Shown here: piece after piece, positions 8,263 through 16,420 of the stretch
Layout: every line of letters begins with the position of its first letter
Numbering within the stretch: the first letter of the stretch is position 1
The notes under the pieces: model-generated
Told to the model about the DNA's origin: nothing
What the model saw: the letters and a program-made list of their open reading frames with translations, nothing else
The model's database searches: none
Position numbers and translations under genes: made by a program
NCBI GenBank assembly: GCA_965224415.1
Contig: CBDCZB010000005.1
Coordinates: forward strand, 372,001-436,000
Direction of reading: 5' to 3'
Length of the DNA: 64,000 nucleotides
Origin: DAOUJI01 sp965224415
GTDB lineage: Bacteria; Chloroflexota; Dehalococcoidia; Lucifugimonadales; JAGWBF01

Positions 8263-9342
8263 CTACTCCTGATTTGTCGGTTCCAGCCCCGACACCACCA
8301 GCTTGGGAGCCTCGTCGACGGGGGGTTCTTCAGCGGCGGTCTGATTTTCCGCGGTCGCTTCGGCGGAACCGTCCACCTGGCCAGCATCGGGTTCCTGTCC
8401 GCCGGGAGAGGCGGCCGGGGCATCTGCGTCTCCCGCTTCGAACACCGTGGTCAACACGGTCCCGGGTTCGGCCACGTCATCGACAGCTGCTCTGCCGTAC
8501 GAGGAGTATGCCCTCATGCCTCGCTGCTCGGGAACCCAGCCCCCAGTCTCGTCCATCTCTTCGTCCTCGGCGCCGTCCAGCTCTCGGCGAGAGGCAAGAC
8601 CCTCAAGGATGGCGTCGGCCATTCGCCCCGACATCAGCCGGATGGACCTTATGGCATCGTCGTTGCCGGGAATGGGTATGTCCACGAGATCGGGGTCTGT
8701 GTTGCTGTCTACTACGGCGCATATTTTGACGCCCATGCGACGGGCTTCCGCCACACAGATGTCCTCTTTCTCTATGTCCACTATAAAAAGAGCCGCCGGA
8801 ATCTTCCGCATGTCGCGTATGCCGGTGAAGTATTTCTCAAGGCGGGCAAGCTCTTCCTCCAGCTTCAGCCCTTCCTTCTTGGTCAGAGACTGGAAAAACC
8901 CTTTCTCCCGGCGGTCATCAAGCTGGATCATGTGGTCGACCCGGCCTCGGATGGTCTGGAAGTTGGTCAACGTTCCTCCCAGCCAGCGTTGATTTACGTA
9001 GGGCATGCCGCAGCGTCCCGCCTCGGACGAGATGGCTTCCTGGGCCTGCTTCTTGGTGCCTACAAAGAGAACGTCGCCTCCCTCGGCGACTATCCGCGTA
9101 ACCTTTTTACAGGCTTCTCCCAGAAGCGCTAGGGTCTGCTGGAGGTCGATTATATGGATGCCGTTGCGGTGGGTGAAGATGTACCTCTTCATGTGGGGGT
9201 TCCACCGCCGGGTCTGATGTCCGAAGTGGACGCCGGCTTCCAGCAAAGACTTCATTGTCACTGGTTCGCGTGGGGTTGCCGCCTGGACGGGAGGGGGAGG
9301 AGGCGGTGCGCTTACCGTCGCTTGCTCGGTCTCTTGTACCAT
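8263..9342 (-). CDS. rpsB: 30S ribosomal protein S2 with extended termini
   Basis: S2 binds the 30S head near the platform. The start is taken at ATG 9342, preceded by an AAAGGCAGGGTGT stretch that serves as ribosome-binding site; the frame is open further upstream without family similarity. The S2 core begins at MKSLLEAGVHFGHQTRRWNP, about 30 residues in, after a Pro-rich leader with PPPPPP. It includes NQRWLGGTLTNFQTI and SNTDPDLVDIPIPGNDDAIRS. The total is 359 residues against the usual 230-260. The extra ~100 C-terminal residues are acidic and Ala/Glu/Pro-rich, probably disordered. First gene of the cluster. Confidence 0.96.
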   Translation of the reverse strand: MVQETEQATVSAPPPPPPVQAATPREPVTMKSLLEAGVHFGHQTRRWNPHMKRYIFTHRNGIHIIDLQQTLALLGEACKKVTRIVAEGGDVLFVGTKKQAQEAISSEAGRCGMPYVNQRWLGGTLTNFQTIRGRVDHMIQLDDRREKGFFQSLTKKEGLKLEEELARLEKYFTGIRDMRKIPAALFIVDIEKEDICVAEARRMGVKICAVVDSNTDPDLVDIPIPGNDDAIRSIRLMSGRMADAILEGLASRRELDGAEDEEMDETGGWVPEQRGMRAYSSYGRAAVDDVAEPGTVLTTVFEAGDADAPAASPGGQEPDAGQVDGSAEATAENQTAAEEPPVDEAPKLVVSGLEPTNQE

Positions 9343-9439
9343 ACACCCTGCCTTTCTAACTCTGCTCCGTCGGATGCGGACCCGGCGCCCCTGTTTGCGG
9401 ACAAATAAAACCGCTCCGCCCGTGCGGAACTTCCGTCTG

Positions 9440-9468
9440 AGTATATCACAGCCCCTACACACAGGCAA
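9440..9468 (-). promoter_or_regulatory. Sigma70-type promoter upstream of rpsB
   Basis: On the minus strand a -35 hexamer TTGCCT (9463-9468) is separated by 17 bp from a -10 TATACT (9440-9445), which is preceded by TG to give an extended -10. Transcription would start near 9433, about 90 bp before the rpsB ATG. The leader contains a small TCCGC/GCGGA hairpin (around 9414-9428) followed by a short T-rich run, which could act as an attenuator. Motif match is by eye. Confidence 0.5.
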
Positions 9469-9566
9469 CGGGAGTGAAAGGCCGCTGAACCTGGCCCAAC
9501 CGGTGGAAACCGAGGCAATGTTGTTCCAAGAGACCGGTCTGGGCTACCGATATGAGAGCCCCGCCG

Positions 9567-10466
9567 TTATTCGAAGGCCGGGAAGACCTCTTTGGCTGCC
9601 ATCTCCATGACTCTGTTGATATGGCTGGAATCCAGGGTGTTTATGGATATGCAAATTTCACTCACGCCCAGGTCCTGGAACTCCTTGACGTTCAGGACTA
9701 TGTCCTCGGGAGTGTCTCCGAGGCTGTAGCCGGAGGGGTTCCCCATAGTGCTGGGGTCTCGCACGACACCTGCCGAAAGCCTGATGGAGATGTCCAAGTC
9801 GTCGTAGCTACGCCCCTGGGCCGCGGCTTGTTCTTTCAGGTAGTCTAGGCTGGAGCCCATCTCCTGAGGAGTCATGTTGGCCGCATGCCATCCGTCCCCG
9901 ACCCGTGCGGCCCTCCGCAGAGCCGCTTTGCTGGTCCCGCCTATCAGCAAGGGAACGTAGGGCTTCTGCACAGGCTTGGGCGAGAACTTCATGCCGGAAA
10001 AGCTGTAATGTTTGCCTTGGAAGCTGGGCTCCTCCTCCGTCCACAGGGCCTTCATCACTTCTATGCACTCGTCGGAGATTTCGCCCCGCTTCGCCATGGA
10101 CGCGCCCATCGCCTCCAGCTCCTCGGGGATGACCCCCACTCCAACGCCAAGCTTCAGCCTCCCGCCGGACATCTGATCTATGGTGGCGGATACCTTGGCA
10201 AGCCGTATGGCGTTGTGGTAGGGCAGCACCAGCACCGACGTGGCCAACTCTATGGAGTCGGTCACTGCGGCCACGTATGCCAGTGTGGACATGGGGTCGT
10301 AGTACGGGCGATTGTTGAGCCTCTCGCGCACGTAGCTGACGTTGAAGACGTGGTCCGCCACCCAAAGGGACTTGTACCCCAACTCTTCTGCCTGGACAGC
10401 CATTCTGATAAGAGCCTTGGGGTCTTCCACTCCCCAATGGTTGGGCAATCCGAATCCGAACTTCAT
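9567..10466 (-). CDS. LLM-class flavin/F420-dependent oxidoreductase
   Basis: This 299-residue protein has the bacterial luciferase-like TIM-barrel fold. It starts MKFGFGLPNHWGVEDPKALI and contains LGYKSLWVADHVF, ATSVLVLPYHNA, RLKLGVGVGVIPEELEAMG and the C-terminal VPLLIGGTSKAALRRAARVG. These are hallmarks of the F420-dependent LLM group rather than FMN luciferases, though the cofactor cannot be proved from sequence. The substrate is unknown. It is monocistronic between rpsB and the divergent dCTP deaminase-like gene. Such paralogs are abundant in SAR202-type Chloroflexota. Confidence 0.9.
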   Translation of the reverse strand: MKFGFGLPNHWGVEDPKALIRMAVQAEELGYKSLWVADHVFNVSYVRERLNNRPYYDPMSTLAYVAAVTDSIELATSVLVLPYHNAIRLAKVSATIDQMSGGRLKLGVGVGVIPEELEAMGASMAKRGEISDECIEVMKALWTEEEPSFQGKHYSFSGMKFSPKPVQKPYVPLLIGGTSKAALRRAARVGDGWHAANMTPQEMGSSLDYLKEQAAAQGRSYDDLDISIRLSAGVVRDPSTMGNPSGYSLGDTPEDIVLNVKEFQDLGVSEICISINTLDSSHINRVMEMAAKEVFPAFE

Positions 10467-10600
10467 ACCTGCCCCCTTCTTGGCCCGATCTCCCCTCTGA
10501 TGCGGGAGGCCCGCTTGGCGGCGGACTTGCTGCCCCCATTGTATCCCTGTGCATAGCCTGCTACAACGTACGTGACGGCGGAGCGGAATCTTCCAATTGT

Positions 10601-10623
10601 CACCCCTCGCTAAGCGAGGGGTG
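10601..10623. repeat. Perfect 10-bp inverted repeat in intergenic region
   Basis: CACCCCTCGC and GCGAGGGGTG form a perfect 10-bp stem with a TAA loop. It lies in the 250-bp gap between the LLM gene and the next gene. No T-run follows on either strand, so it is not a standard intrinsic terminator. About 50 bp downstream is a segment (10663-10694) with CTCACTCCGTTCGAAATGACA, a sequence type I recall as dispersed in many uncultured-bacterial genomes. Together they look like a REP-like intergenic element. The rest of the gap holds no gene. Confidence 0.5.
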
Positions 10624-10803
10624 TAACGTCCTTGTCTTCACACTGTTCCGATGCCGAAGGATTATAGATTTCTCACTCCGTTCGAAATGACAGAGGGGAC
10701 GTATCCGTCCAATAATCGAAAACCCTTCGCGAAAACCGCAGAGGCGCACCAAAAAGCGGCGCGGCTATGCTAGAATTGGCAATCCTTTACGCGAGGGTGT
10801 CCG

Positions 10804-11346
10804 ATGGGAGTAGGCGTACTGGACCGGGAAAGCATAATGGCGCTGGTCCACGGACCGGAGCCTCTGATAGACGGAATCGTTGACCTGGATTCCCAGCTAC
10901 AGCCCAACGGGTTCGACCTCACCTTGAAGGAGGTCTCCAGCTTCGTTTCTCCCGGCGCCATGCCCAACGGCGCCCAACGTTCGAGCCTGTCGGAGACAGC
11001 GCAGCTGGGGTTCGACGGCGACGGCTACGCAACCCTGGCTCCCGGCCCTTACCTGATTGCACTAAACGAGGTCGTGCATCTACCCCAGGACCTGATGGCT
11101 TTCGCCAGGCCAAGGTCCAGCCTGCTGCGCAGCGGAGTGGCCATTCATACCGCCGTGTGGGACGCCGGGTATAAGGGGCGTTCCCAGGCTCTTCTCACCG
11201 TGTACAATCCTCATGGGTGGAGGGTCGCCCGAAACGCCAGGATAATGCAAATCGTATTCATCCACCTGGCCCAGAGCGTTGACAGCGAGTTGATATACCA
11301 GGGGCGGTTTCAGTTGGAGAACTTGCTGGAGCCAGAGGTCCGATAG
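10804..11346 (+). CDS. dCTP deaminase / dUTPase family protein
   Basis: This 180-residue protein belongs to the trimeric dUTPase/dCTP deaminase superfamily, which makes or clears dUTP. It has the Dcd-like QPNGFDLTLKEV near residue 38, RPRSSLLRSGVAIHTAVWDAG around 100 and GYKGRSQALLTVYNPHGWRV. In dCTP deaminase a Glu sits in the GxITLELxN strand. Here that strand reads QALLTVYN, so the deaminating Glu is not evident and dUTP hydrolysis or another activity is possible. It is followed at 15 bp by two GYD-domain genes, probably cotranscribed. Confidence 0.85.
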   Translation: MGVGVLDRESIMALVHGPEPLIDGIVDLDSQLQPNGFDLTLKEVSSFVSPGAMPNGAQRSSLSETAQLGFDGDGYATLAPGPYLIALNEVVHLPQDLMAFARPRSSLLRSGVAIHTAVWDAGYKGRSQALLTVYNPHGWRVARNARIMQIVFIHLAQSVDSELIYQGRFQLENLLEPEVR

Positions 11347-11361
11347 AGAGGAGCGCTGCAA

Positions 11362-11694
11362 ATGGCGCACTATATGGTCCAGGCGTCCTATTCTCAGGAG
11401 GCTTTGCAAAGACTGACAGCTAGCCCTGGTCCGGGCGGAACTGCCATGAAACAGGCCGCGGAGAAGTTCGGCGGCAAGGTCGAGGCCACCTACTTTACCT
11501 TTGGCGACTATGACATCGTCGTAATACTGCAGCTCCCAGACCACATAACCATCGCTCAGGCCGTCATGGGAGTAAGGTCCCGGGGCGGAGTGACCAAGCT
11601 CAAGACGACCGTTCTGATTTCCCCTGAAGACGCCGTGAAAGGTATGAAACTGGCTGCTCAGGTCATCGGAAGCCCGTCAGGCGGCGAGGGATAG
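11362..11694 (+). CDS. GYD domain-containing protein
   Basis: This is a 110-residue ferredoxin-like alpha/beta fold protein of the GYD family. The name-giving motif appears as FTFGDYDIVVILQLPD near residue 48, and the family end KLKTTVLISPED is present. RBS GAGAGGAGCG precedes ATG 11362. GYD proteins are small putative ligand-binding or monooxygenase-like dimers of unknown biochemical role. A paralog follows 10 bp later, so the pair may form a heterodimer. Confidence 0.85.
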   Translation: MAHYMVQASYSQEALQRLTASPGPGGTAMKQAAEKFGGKVEATYFTFGDYDIVVILQLPDHITIAQAVMGVRSRGGVTKLKTTVLISPEDAVKGMKLAAQVIGSPSGGEG

Positions 11695-11704
11695 GAGAGA
11701 CGTT

Positions 11705-12013
11705 ATGCCCAAATACTTGGTGGAAGGCGCCTACACCGACCAGGGGACTGCCGACCTGATCGCCAGCCCGGAGGACTGCGTGGCCGCTGTGAGGTCGGCT
11801 GCAAAGGCGTTGGGAGGCTCGGTGGAGCTGCTGTACTTCGCCTTCGGCGACACCGACGTGGTTGCCATCATTGACATGCCCGACGACGTTTCCATGACGG
11901 CCCTGGCTATGGCTGCATCCGCCGGCGGAGCGCTGAAGAGCCTGAAGACCACCGTCCTTATGACCAACGAGGACGGCATGGAGGCCATGCGACGGGCGGG
12001 AGAGTCGGACTGA
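11705..12013 (+). CDS. GYD domain-containing protein (paralog)
   Basis: This is a 102-residue paralog of the preceding gene, aligned end to end: KYLVEGAYTDQGTADLIASP against its counterpart, FAFGDTDVVAIIDMPDD at the GYD motif (GDTD instead of GDYD), and SLKTTVLMTNEDG at the C-terminus. It is separated from the first copy by 10 bp with GGAGAGACGTT before ATG. Tandem duplication is the simple explanation. Function is unknown. Confidence 0.85.
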   Translation: MPKYLVEGAYTDQGTADLIASPEDCVAAVRSAAKALGGSVELLYFAFGDTDVVAIIDMPDDVSMTALAMAASAGGALKSLKTTVLMTNEDGMEAMRRAGESD

Positions 12014-12043
12014 CCAACGCTCTCCAGTTGGTTGGAGAGGTTC

Positions 12044-12154
12044 TCAGGCCCCAGGCTCGGACCGCCTCCTCAACAACCACCTGGTGAGTAGCCCTGCAGC
12101 GGCGGCGAGAAGAGCCAACAGGACCCATTGCTTGCGTGTCGGACCAATCTTCAA
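12044..12154 (-). CDS. Possible 36-residue membrane microprotein
   Basis: A TTG at 12154 with GAGAGG six bases upstream opens a 36-codon frame. It reads KIGPTRKQWVLLALLAAAAG followed by a basic tail LLTRWLLRRRSE, the layout of a one-helix membrane peptide. It lies 50 bp after the hydrolase gene on the same strand in an otherwise empty 190-bp gap. It is too short to be proved a gene by sequence alone. Confidence 0.25.
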   Translation of the reverse strand: MKIGPTRKQWVLLALLAAAAGLLTRWLLRRRSEPGA

Positions 12155-12203
12155 CGTTCGCCTCTCGATGTCCCAGGTCTACGGCGCCTCCGCTCCCTCT
12201 GGC

Positions 12204-13040
12204 CTAGCCTGAATGGCGGCGTATGAACTCCAACGCAGCCTTGGCGCACCGGTCCGGCTGGTCGTTGGCGATGTAATGGGAAGCGTCCTCGAAGACGATC
12301 TGTTCGCAGTTCGGGATTGTGTCGCGCATCATATTCTGCTCATCAATCGAGGTGTTGGCGCTGTTGTCCGGCGACAGGAGCAGAGTGGGCGCCTTTATGT
12401 CCGCCAGCATGGGAGTAATGTCAAAGCTTCGCTGGCTCACCATCTTCTGGAGGGCCGCGATGGTGTGGGGCTGCATCAGACCCGTCTGCTGGGCCAGCTT
12501 CTGCGCCGTCATCACTCGGGCGGGTGAGGCGTCGGGCGACATTCCCCTAATCCACCCCAGCAACGCCCAAGTTTCCGAGCCCAGGGCGTGGACGGAAGCA
12601 GAGCCGTCGGGATATCCCTCCCTGGCCCAACCCTTCTGGGTTGGGGGCTTTATCCAACATGGTGAGGAGGTCAGAACCAGGCTTTTTACCCGCTCAGGAC
12701 GGGTTGCGGCGTATGCGGCCCCCAGGACTCCTCCCAGTGACACCCCCACATAGTGGACCTTGTCCAGGTACATTGCGTCCAGGAAGGCGTCGAAGTCAGA
12801 CAGCACGCCTTCAAGAGTGAATTCATGGTCTTTGGGGGGAGCCGAGGAGAGCCCGTTTCCCCACCGGTCCAGGCGGATGACCCGGTAATCACGAGACAGG
12901 GTGGGCGTCCAGCGGTGGAATTGCTGGGCGCTGCCGAAGATGAAGTGCTGCATGAACACCGTCTCCGGGACGGCTCCAGCATCAGTGTGATCGTCTACGA
13001 CGTAGTGAATGTCGTGGCCGTTGACTTGAACATAAGGCAT
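12204..13040 (-). CDS. Alpha/beta-fold hydrolase
   Basis: This is a cytoplasmic alpha/beta hydrolase of 278 residues. The nucleophile elbow is HYVGVSLGGVLG (Ser in G-V-S-L-G, near residue 100). The acid is probably Asp in LLLSPDNSANTS and the catalytic His is in DASHYIANDQPD near the C-terminus. ATG 13040 is chosen because CCAAGGAGCGTCCCT lies just upstream; seven more codons are open before it. Substrate is unknown; esterase, lactonase or C-C hydrolase are possible. Confidence 0.88.
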   Translation of the reverse strand: MPYVQVNGHDIHYVVDDHTDAGAVPETVFMQHFIFGSAQQFHRWTPTLSRDYRVIRLDRWGNGLSSAPPKDHEFTLEGVLSDFDAFLDAMYLDKVHYVGVSLGGVLGAAYAATRPERVKSLVLTSSPCWIKPPTQKGWAREGYPDGSASVHALGSETWALLGWIRGMSPDASPARVMTAQKLAQQTGLMQPHTIAALQKMVSQRSFDITPMLADIKAPTLLLSPDNSANTSIDEQNMMRDTIPNCEQIVFEDASHYIANDQPDRCAKAALEFIRRHSG

Positions 13041-13164
13041 AGGGACGCTCCTTGGGGACAAAGTTCACGGGGAGGGCATTCCAGGGTTCGGGTTCCGGCG
13101 CCGCAGGCCCAGCGAGGCAGCAGAGGATGCGCTGGAAGCCCTTGACGCAAGATATAGCCGCTGC

Positions 13165-13389
13165 CTAGGGGAAAAGCTGCTCTCCGGTCTCGGCGTCGAC
13201 TACAGTGATGGCGCTGACGGGGCAATTCTCGGCGGCTTCCATAATCAGCTCTTCCGTGTCGCCTTCGGGGTTCTCCACCTGGGACTGTCGCTCTTCCGTC
13301 AGGCTGAAAGTCTTTGTGGCGATTCCAACGCACATGTTGTTGCCCACGCACACGTTATGGTCTACGTTGATGGTCAGCTTGCGGGCCAT
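13165..13389 (-). CDS. Single-cluster ferredoxin
   Basis: This is a 74-residue electron carrier. Cysteines occur in VCVGNNMCVG and ENCPVSAI, the pattern of small [3Fe-4S] or [4Fe-4S] ferredoxins that serve cytochrome P450s and other oxygenases. It lacks the second full CxxCxxC cluster of 2[4Fe-4S] types. The N-terminus KLTINVDHNVCVGNN is typical. No P450 is in the window, so its partner is unknown. It is preceded by its own gap after malate synthase. Confidence 0.88.
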   Translation of the reverse strand: MARKLTINVDHNVCVGNNMCVGIATKTFSLTEERQSQVENPEGDTEELIMEAAENCPVSAITVVDAETGEQLFP

Positions 13390-13507
13390 TCTTCCCCCCT
13401 CGAAGGTGATGTATCAAGATGGGCGGCGGACGCCCGCAGCATCGTCGGACGTCGTCTTGGGATTCTATCGCCCCAGGCTCCGAATGGTCAACGCTTGGGC
13501 ACCAGGC

Positions 13508-15214
13508 CTAGAAGGCGTCGGGCGCGACGGCTATGGCCTCGAGATCTGCGCGGGTGTACGAGCCCAGGCTGCGGAAGTTGTACTCCGTGTAGTTTTTGAT
13601 CCACCGGAGGACGATTTTCGTGGCCTTCCTGTAGCGCACCTCGGCTTCGCGGAAAGCTTGTTGGGCGTCCAGGTCGTCGGGTGAGAGCGACCGCTTGGCC
13701 TGGTCGAGGATGTCTCCCATCTCATCCAGCAGAATCCGCCTCACGACCGGCAGGTCATGCACCTCTTCCGTGTCCTGGGCCACGGTCTCGTGGATGATGC
13801 GTTGGGCCACCTGGGCCACGGATATGCGGCCTGTGGCCAGGTCCTCCATAAGAGGCGGGTGGATTCCGGGCCGTCCGGCCAGGCTGTCGATGCCCTTGGC
13901 GCCCCGCCCGTTGAGCCATCCCTCCAGATACTCGATGATCATGCGGGCGTTCCGGCGGGTGCCCTCCATGGTTATAGGGCCTTCCGGCACGTCTATGGAC
14001 ACTGGATAGTTGTCCGGGTCTCCCATTTCGGGTGTGGGTTGCCAGCCTGTCCCTCGGAGTTCCCTGAAGGGGTCGGCGGCGGTCTTCATATGGAATATAT
14101 GGGCCACCCAGGCCCGCAGGAAACCCTGTTCCGCCTCCCAGACCTTGTCGTTCTTGATGGTCTCGGCGGCTGCACGGTTGGTCTCGTCGTCCCGAGCGGG
14201 CAGCGCCGTGGCCATGCCTCCGATGGGCGCCCCACCCCGCTTGAGGCAGACGGCCACCAGCCTGCGGAAGATGTTGCCCAAAAAGGGAGTTGTCTTTATG
14301 TCCACGCCGAAACGGTCCGGCCATACCGAGTTCGGATCGGCCATGACGAACTCCAGTATGGAAGCCTTCAGGTCCCAGCGTGCCGCGTTCAGCCCGGCGG
14401 CGTATGGGCCAAGGGCGTAGAGCATCTCCTCCATCTGGTATACAGCGGGAAGCGACTCGACGAGGGGAATAGCGCGAATGACGGCGTTGTCCGGGAGACC
14501 CAGGCTCTGGAAGGAGGCGTCGAAAATGTCCCGATAGAGGGACGCCTCCTCGGCGGACTCCATCTTAGGCAGGTAGAAATATACCCCCTGTCCTCGCTCT
14601 ATCTGGGCCCTTCCTGCGTGGTAGATGGTTAGGGCCGTTCCCAGAATTGTCGCTGGAATGGGCTGGCCGTCGATTGTCACGTCAGGTTCATCCAGGTGGA
14701 GTCCCCGTTCCCTGTGCATGAAGAAGGGAATCTCACCTTCCTGAATGAAGTAGTCTCGCTGCCGCTCCGGGTTGTGAAAGGACAACGTTCGTTGTACGGC
14801 GTGGAGACGGTTCAGGGCCGCGGCCACGGTGTCCTCAAATCTGTGTCCTCCCGAGTCCTCGTCGTCGTCCAGGTCTCCCACGGCCCTTTCACCTTCCGGG
14901 CCGGGGTTCAGGGCGTTGATGAACATTGCAGTCAGAGAGGCAGGGCCCGATATCTCGATGCCTGGGCGCATCAGTTCCTCAGGCGGTTCGGGCGTTTGCC
15001 AGTCGCCGGTGTTTATCTCCGACGTGGGAAGGTGGTCCGGCAGCTTGGCGTGATTAAGGGCCTGATCCATGACCTCGACTCGTTTTGCCCGGAGCTCATG
15101 CACTCTGGGCGTAAACTTGTCATGGAGGGATGACAGGTATTCGCAGAATTCGGTCGTGAACAGGTCCGACGCGCCAGCGACGGGGGTGAATCTAACTCGG
15201 TCTTGAGACGTCAT
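13508..15214 (-). CDS. aceB: Malate synthase A-like protein
   Basis: This 568-residue TIM-barrel protein is related to malate synthase A, which condenses glyoxylate with acetyl-CoA to malate. Recognisable parts are FHNPERQRDYFIQEGE, YFYLPKMESAEEASLYRDIF, RAIPLVESLPAVYQMEE, KTTPFLGNIFRRLVAVCLKR and GGMATALPARDD. The family GLNxGRWDY signature is altered to GLNAARWDLKAS, so specificity may differ. No isocitrate lyase is in the window, so the glyoxylate could come from elsewhere. It is monocistronic, 36 bp downstream of the aldo/keto reductase gene. Confidence 0.82.
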   Translation of the reverse strand: MTSQDRVRFTPVAGASDLFTTEFCEYLSSLHDKFTPRVHELRAKRVEVMDQALNHAKLPDHLPTSEINTGDWQTPEPPEELMRPGIEISGPASLTAMFINALNPGPEGERAVGDLDDDEDSGGHRFEDTVAAALNRLHAVQRTLSFHNPERQRDYFIQEGEIPFFMHRERGLHLDEPDVTIDGQPIPATILGTALTIYHAGRAQIERGQGVYFYLPKMESAEEASLYRDIFDASFQSLGLPDNAVIRAIPLVESLPAVYQMEEMLYALGPYAAGLNAARWDLKASILEFVMADPNSVWPDRFGVDIKTTPFLGNIFRRLVAVCLKRGGAPIGGMATALPARDDETNRAAAETIKNDKVWEAEQGFLRAWVAHIFHMKTAADPFRELRGTGWQPTPEMGDPDNYPVSIDVPEGPITMEGTRRNARMIIEYLEGWLNGRGAKGIDSLAGRPGIHPPLMEDLATGRISVAQVAQRIIHETVAQDTEEVHDLPVVRRILLDEMGDILDQAKRSLSPDDLDAQQAFREAEVRYRKATKIVLRWIKNYTEYNFRSLGSYTRADLEAIAVAPDAF

Positions 15215-15250
15215 GTCTGCCTCCTAAATGGCAGGGTGCGGGGGACAGGG

Positions 15251-16228
15251 TCAAGCTGAGTCCAGTATTTCGTTCACCTCTGACATTTCCTGCGGAGACA
15301 TGGTCCATTCGACGCCTTTTGCGTTGGCGTCCACCTGCTCAGGTCTGCTGGCCCCTGCGATTATTGAGCTTACGGCAGGGTTCGACGCGAGCCACGCCAA
15401 AGCCATTTCGCCGACCATGTGTCCATGCTGCCCTGCGAACTCCTCCAGCTGTGCCATGAGACTGAAGTTGCTTTCGGTCAGAAAGCGCTCCTGGTAGGAC
15501 TTGGCCAGGGCGACCTGTGCAGGCCGGGTCTTGCTGGCGTCATCGAAGCGGCTCCCTTGGGGGATGTCCTCCCCTTCGCGGTATTTACCGGTTAGGAAGC
15601 CACCTGAGAGGGGCCAGTAAGGAACGATTCCCACGCCGTGGGCGCTGCAAAAAGGAACTAGCTCCTTTTCCACCCCGCGGTTGAGCATGCTGTACTCATT
15701 TTGGGCGCAAATGAAGTTGGAGAGGCCTAACGCCCTGGACGTGAACAGCGCCTCGCAGGCCTGCCACGCGGCGTAGTTGGAGGAGCCTATGTAGCGTATC
15801 TTGCCCTGCCGGACCAGGTCGTCCAGCGCCCTCAATGTCTCCTCGATGGGAGTGTTCGGGTCGGGGCGGTGTATGTAGTAGAGGTCAATGTAGTCCGTCT
15901 CGAGACGCTGAAGGCTGTCCTCTACGCAGTCGGTGATGTGCTTCCGGGAAGCTCCGCTCTCATTAGGTCCCGATGCCCACAAGCTGCCGCCCTTAGTGGC
16001 CAGGACAATATCGCTCCGGCGGCGACTTTTGAGGGCCCTTCCGATGATTTCTTCCGACTCGCCCTTGCTGTACTGGTTGGCCGTGTCGATGAAGTTGACG
16101 CCAATCTCCAGGGCTCGGTCCAGGACCAGGTTGGACTGACGCTCGTCGGTGCGGCCGCCAAAGTTATTGCAGCCCAAGCCCAGCACGGACACCTTGAGGC
16201 CAGAACTGCCCAGGCGCCTATACTCCAT
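15251..16228 (-). CDS. Aldo/keto reductase
   Basis: This is a 325-residue NADP(H)-dependent oxidoreductase with a TIM barrel. The start MEYRRLGSSGLKVSVLGLGC is classic. The catalytic tetrad is visible: Asp in FIDTANQYSKGESEE (with Tyr), Lys in VLATKGG and His in YYIHRPDPNTP. The C-terminal cofactor site is SSIIAGASRPEQVDAN. Substrate is unknown; it resembles the YghZ/AKR11-13 type rather than sugar reductases. Confidence 0.9.
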   Translation of the reverse strand: MEYRRLGSSGLKVSVLGLGCNNFGGRTDERQSNLVLDRALEIGVNFIDTANQYSKGESEEIIGRALKSRRRSDIVLATKGGSLWASGPNESGASRKHITDCVEDSLQRLETDYIDLYYIHRPDPNTPIEETLRALDDLVRQGKIRYIGSSNYAAWQACEALFTSRALGLSNFICAQNEYSMLNRGVEKELVPFCSAHGVGIVPYWPLSGGFLTGKYREGEDIPQGSRFDDASKTRPAQVALAKSYQERFLTESNFSLMAQLEEFAGQHGHMVGEMALAWLASNPAVSSIIAGASRPEQVDANAKGVEWTMSPQEMSEVNEILDSA

Positions 16229-16420
16229 AGTTCACCTCTAGAACGCCGGTCGGCGGGGGAGTTGCCCTAGCTTAGCCCCGAATGGGTGCCGATGCAAGTT
16301 TCGGGACCTCGGCGGGCGCATCGGGTGCGCCGGTTGATACCCAGCACGGCCTTGAATATAATGGCCCAGACGTTTTACCCGCGTCCGGCCTTTTGCATTC
16401 CCCGGGCCCACGAGGCGGCT

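Noticed and set aside
9403..9428. Intrinsic terminator upstream of rpsB
   Set aside because: Stem is only 5 bp and the T-run is separated by four bases; kept only as a possible leader feature.
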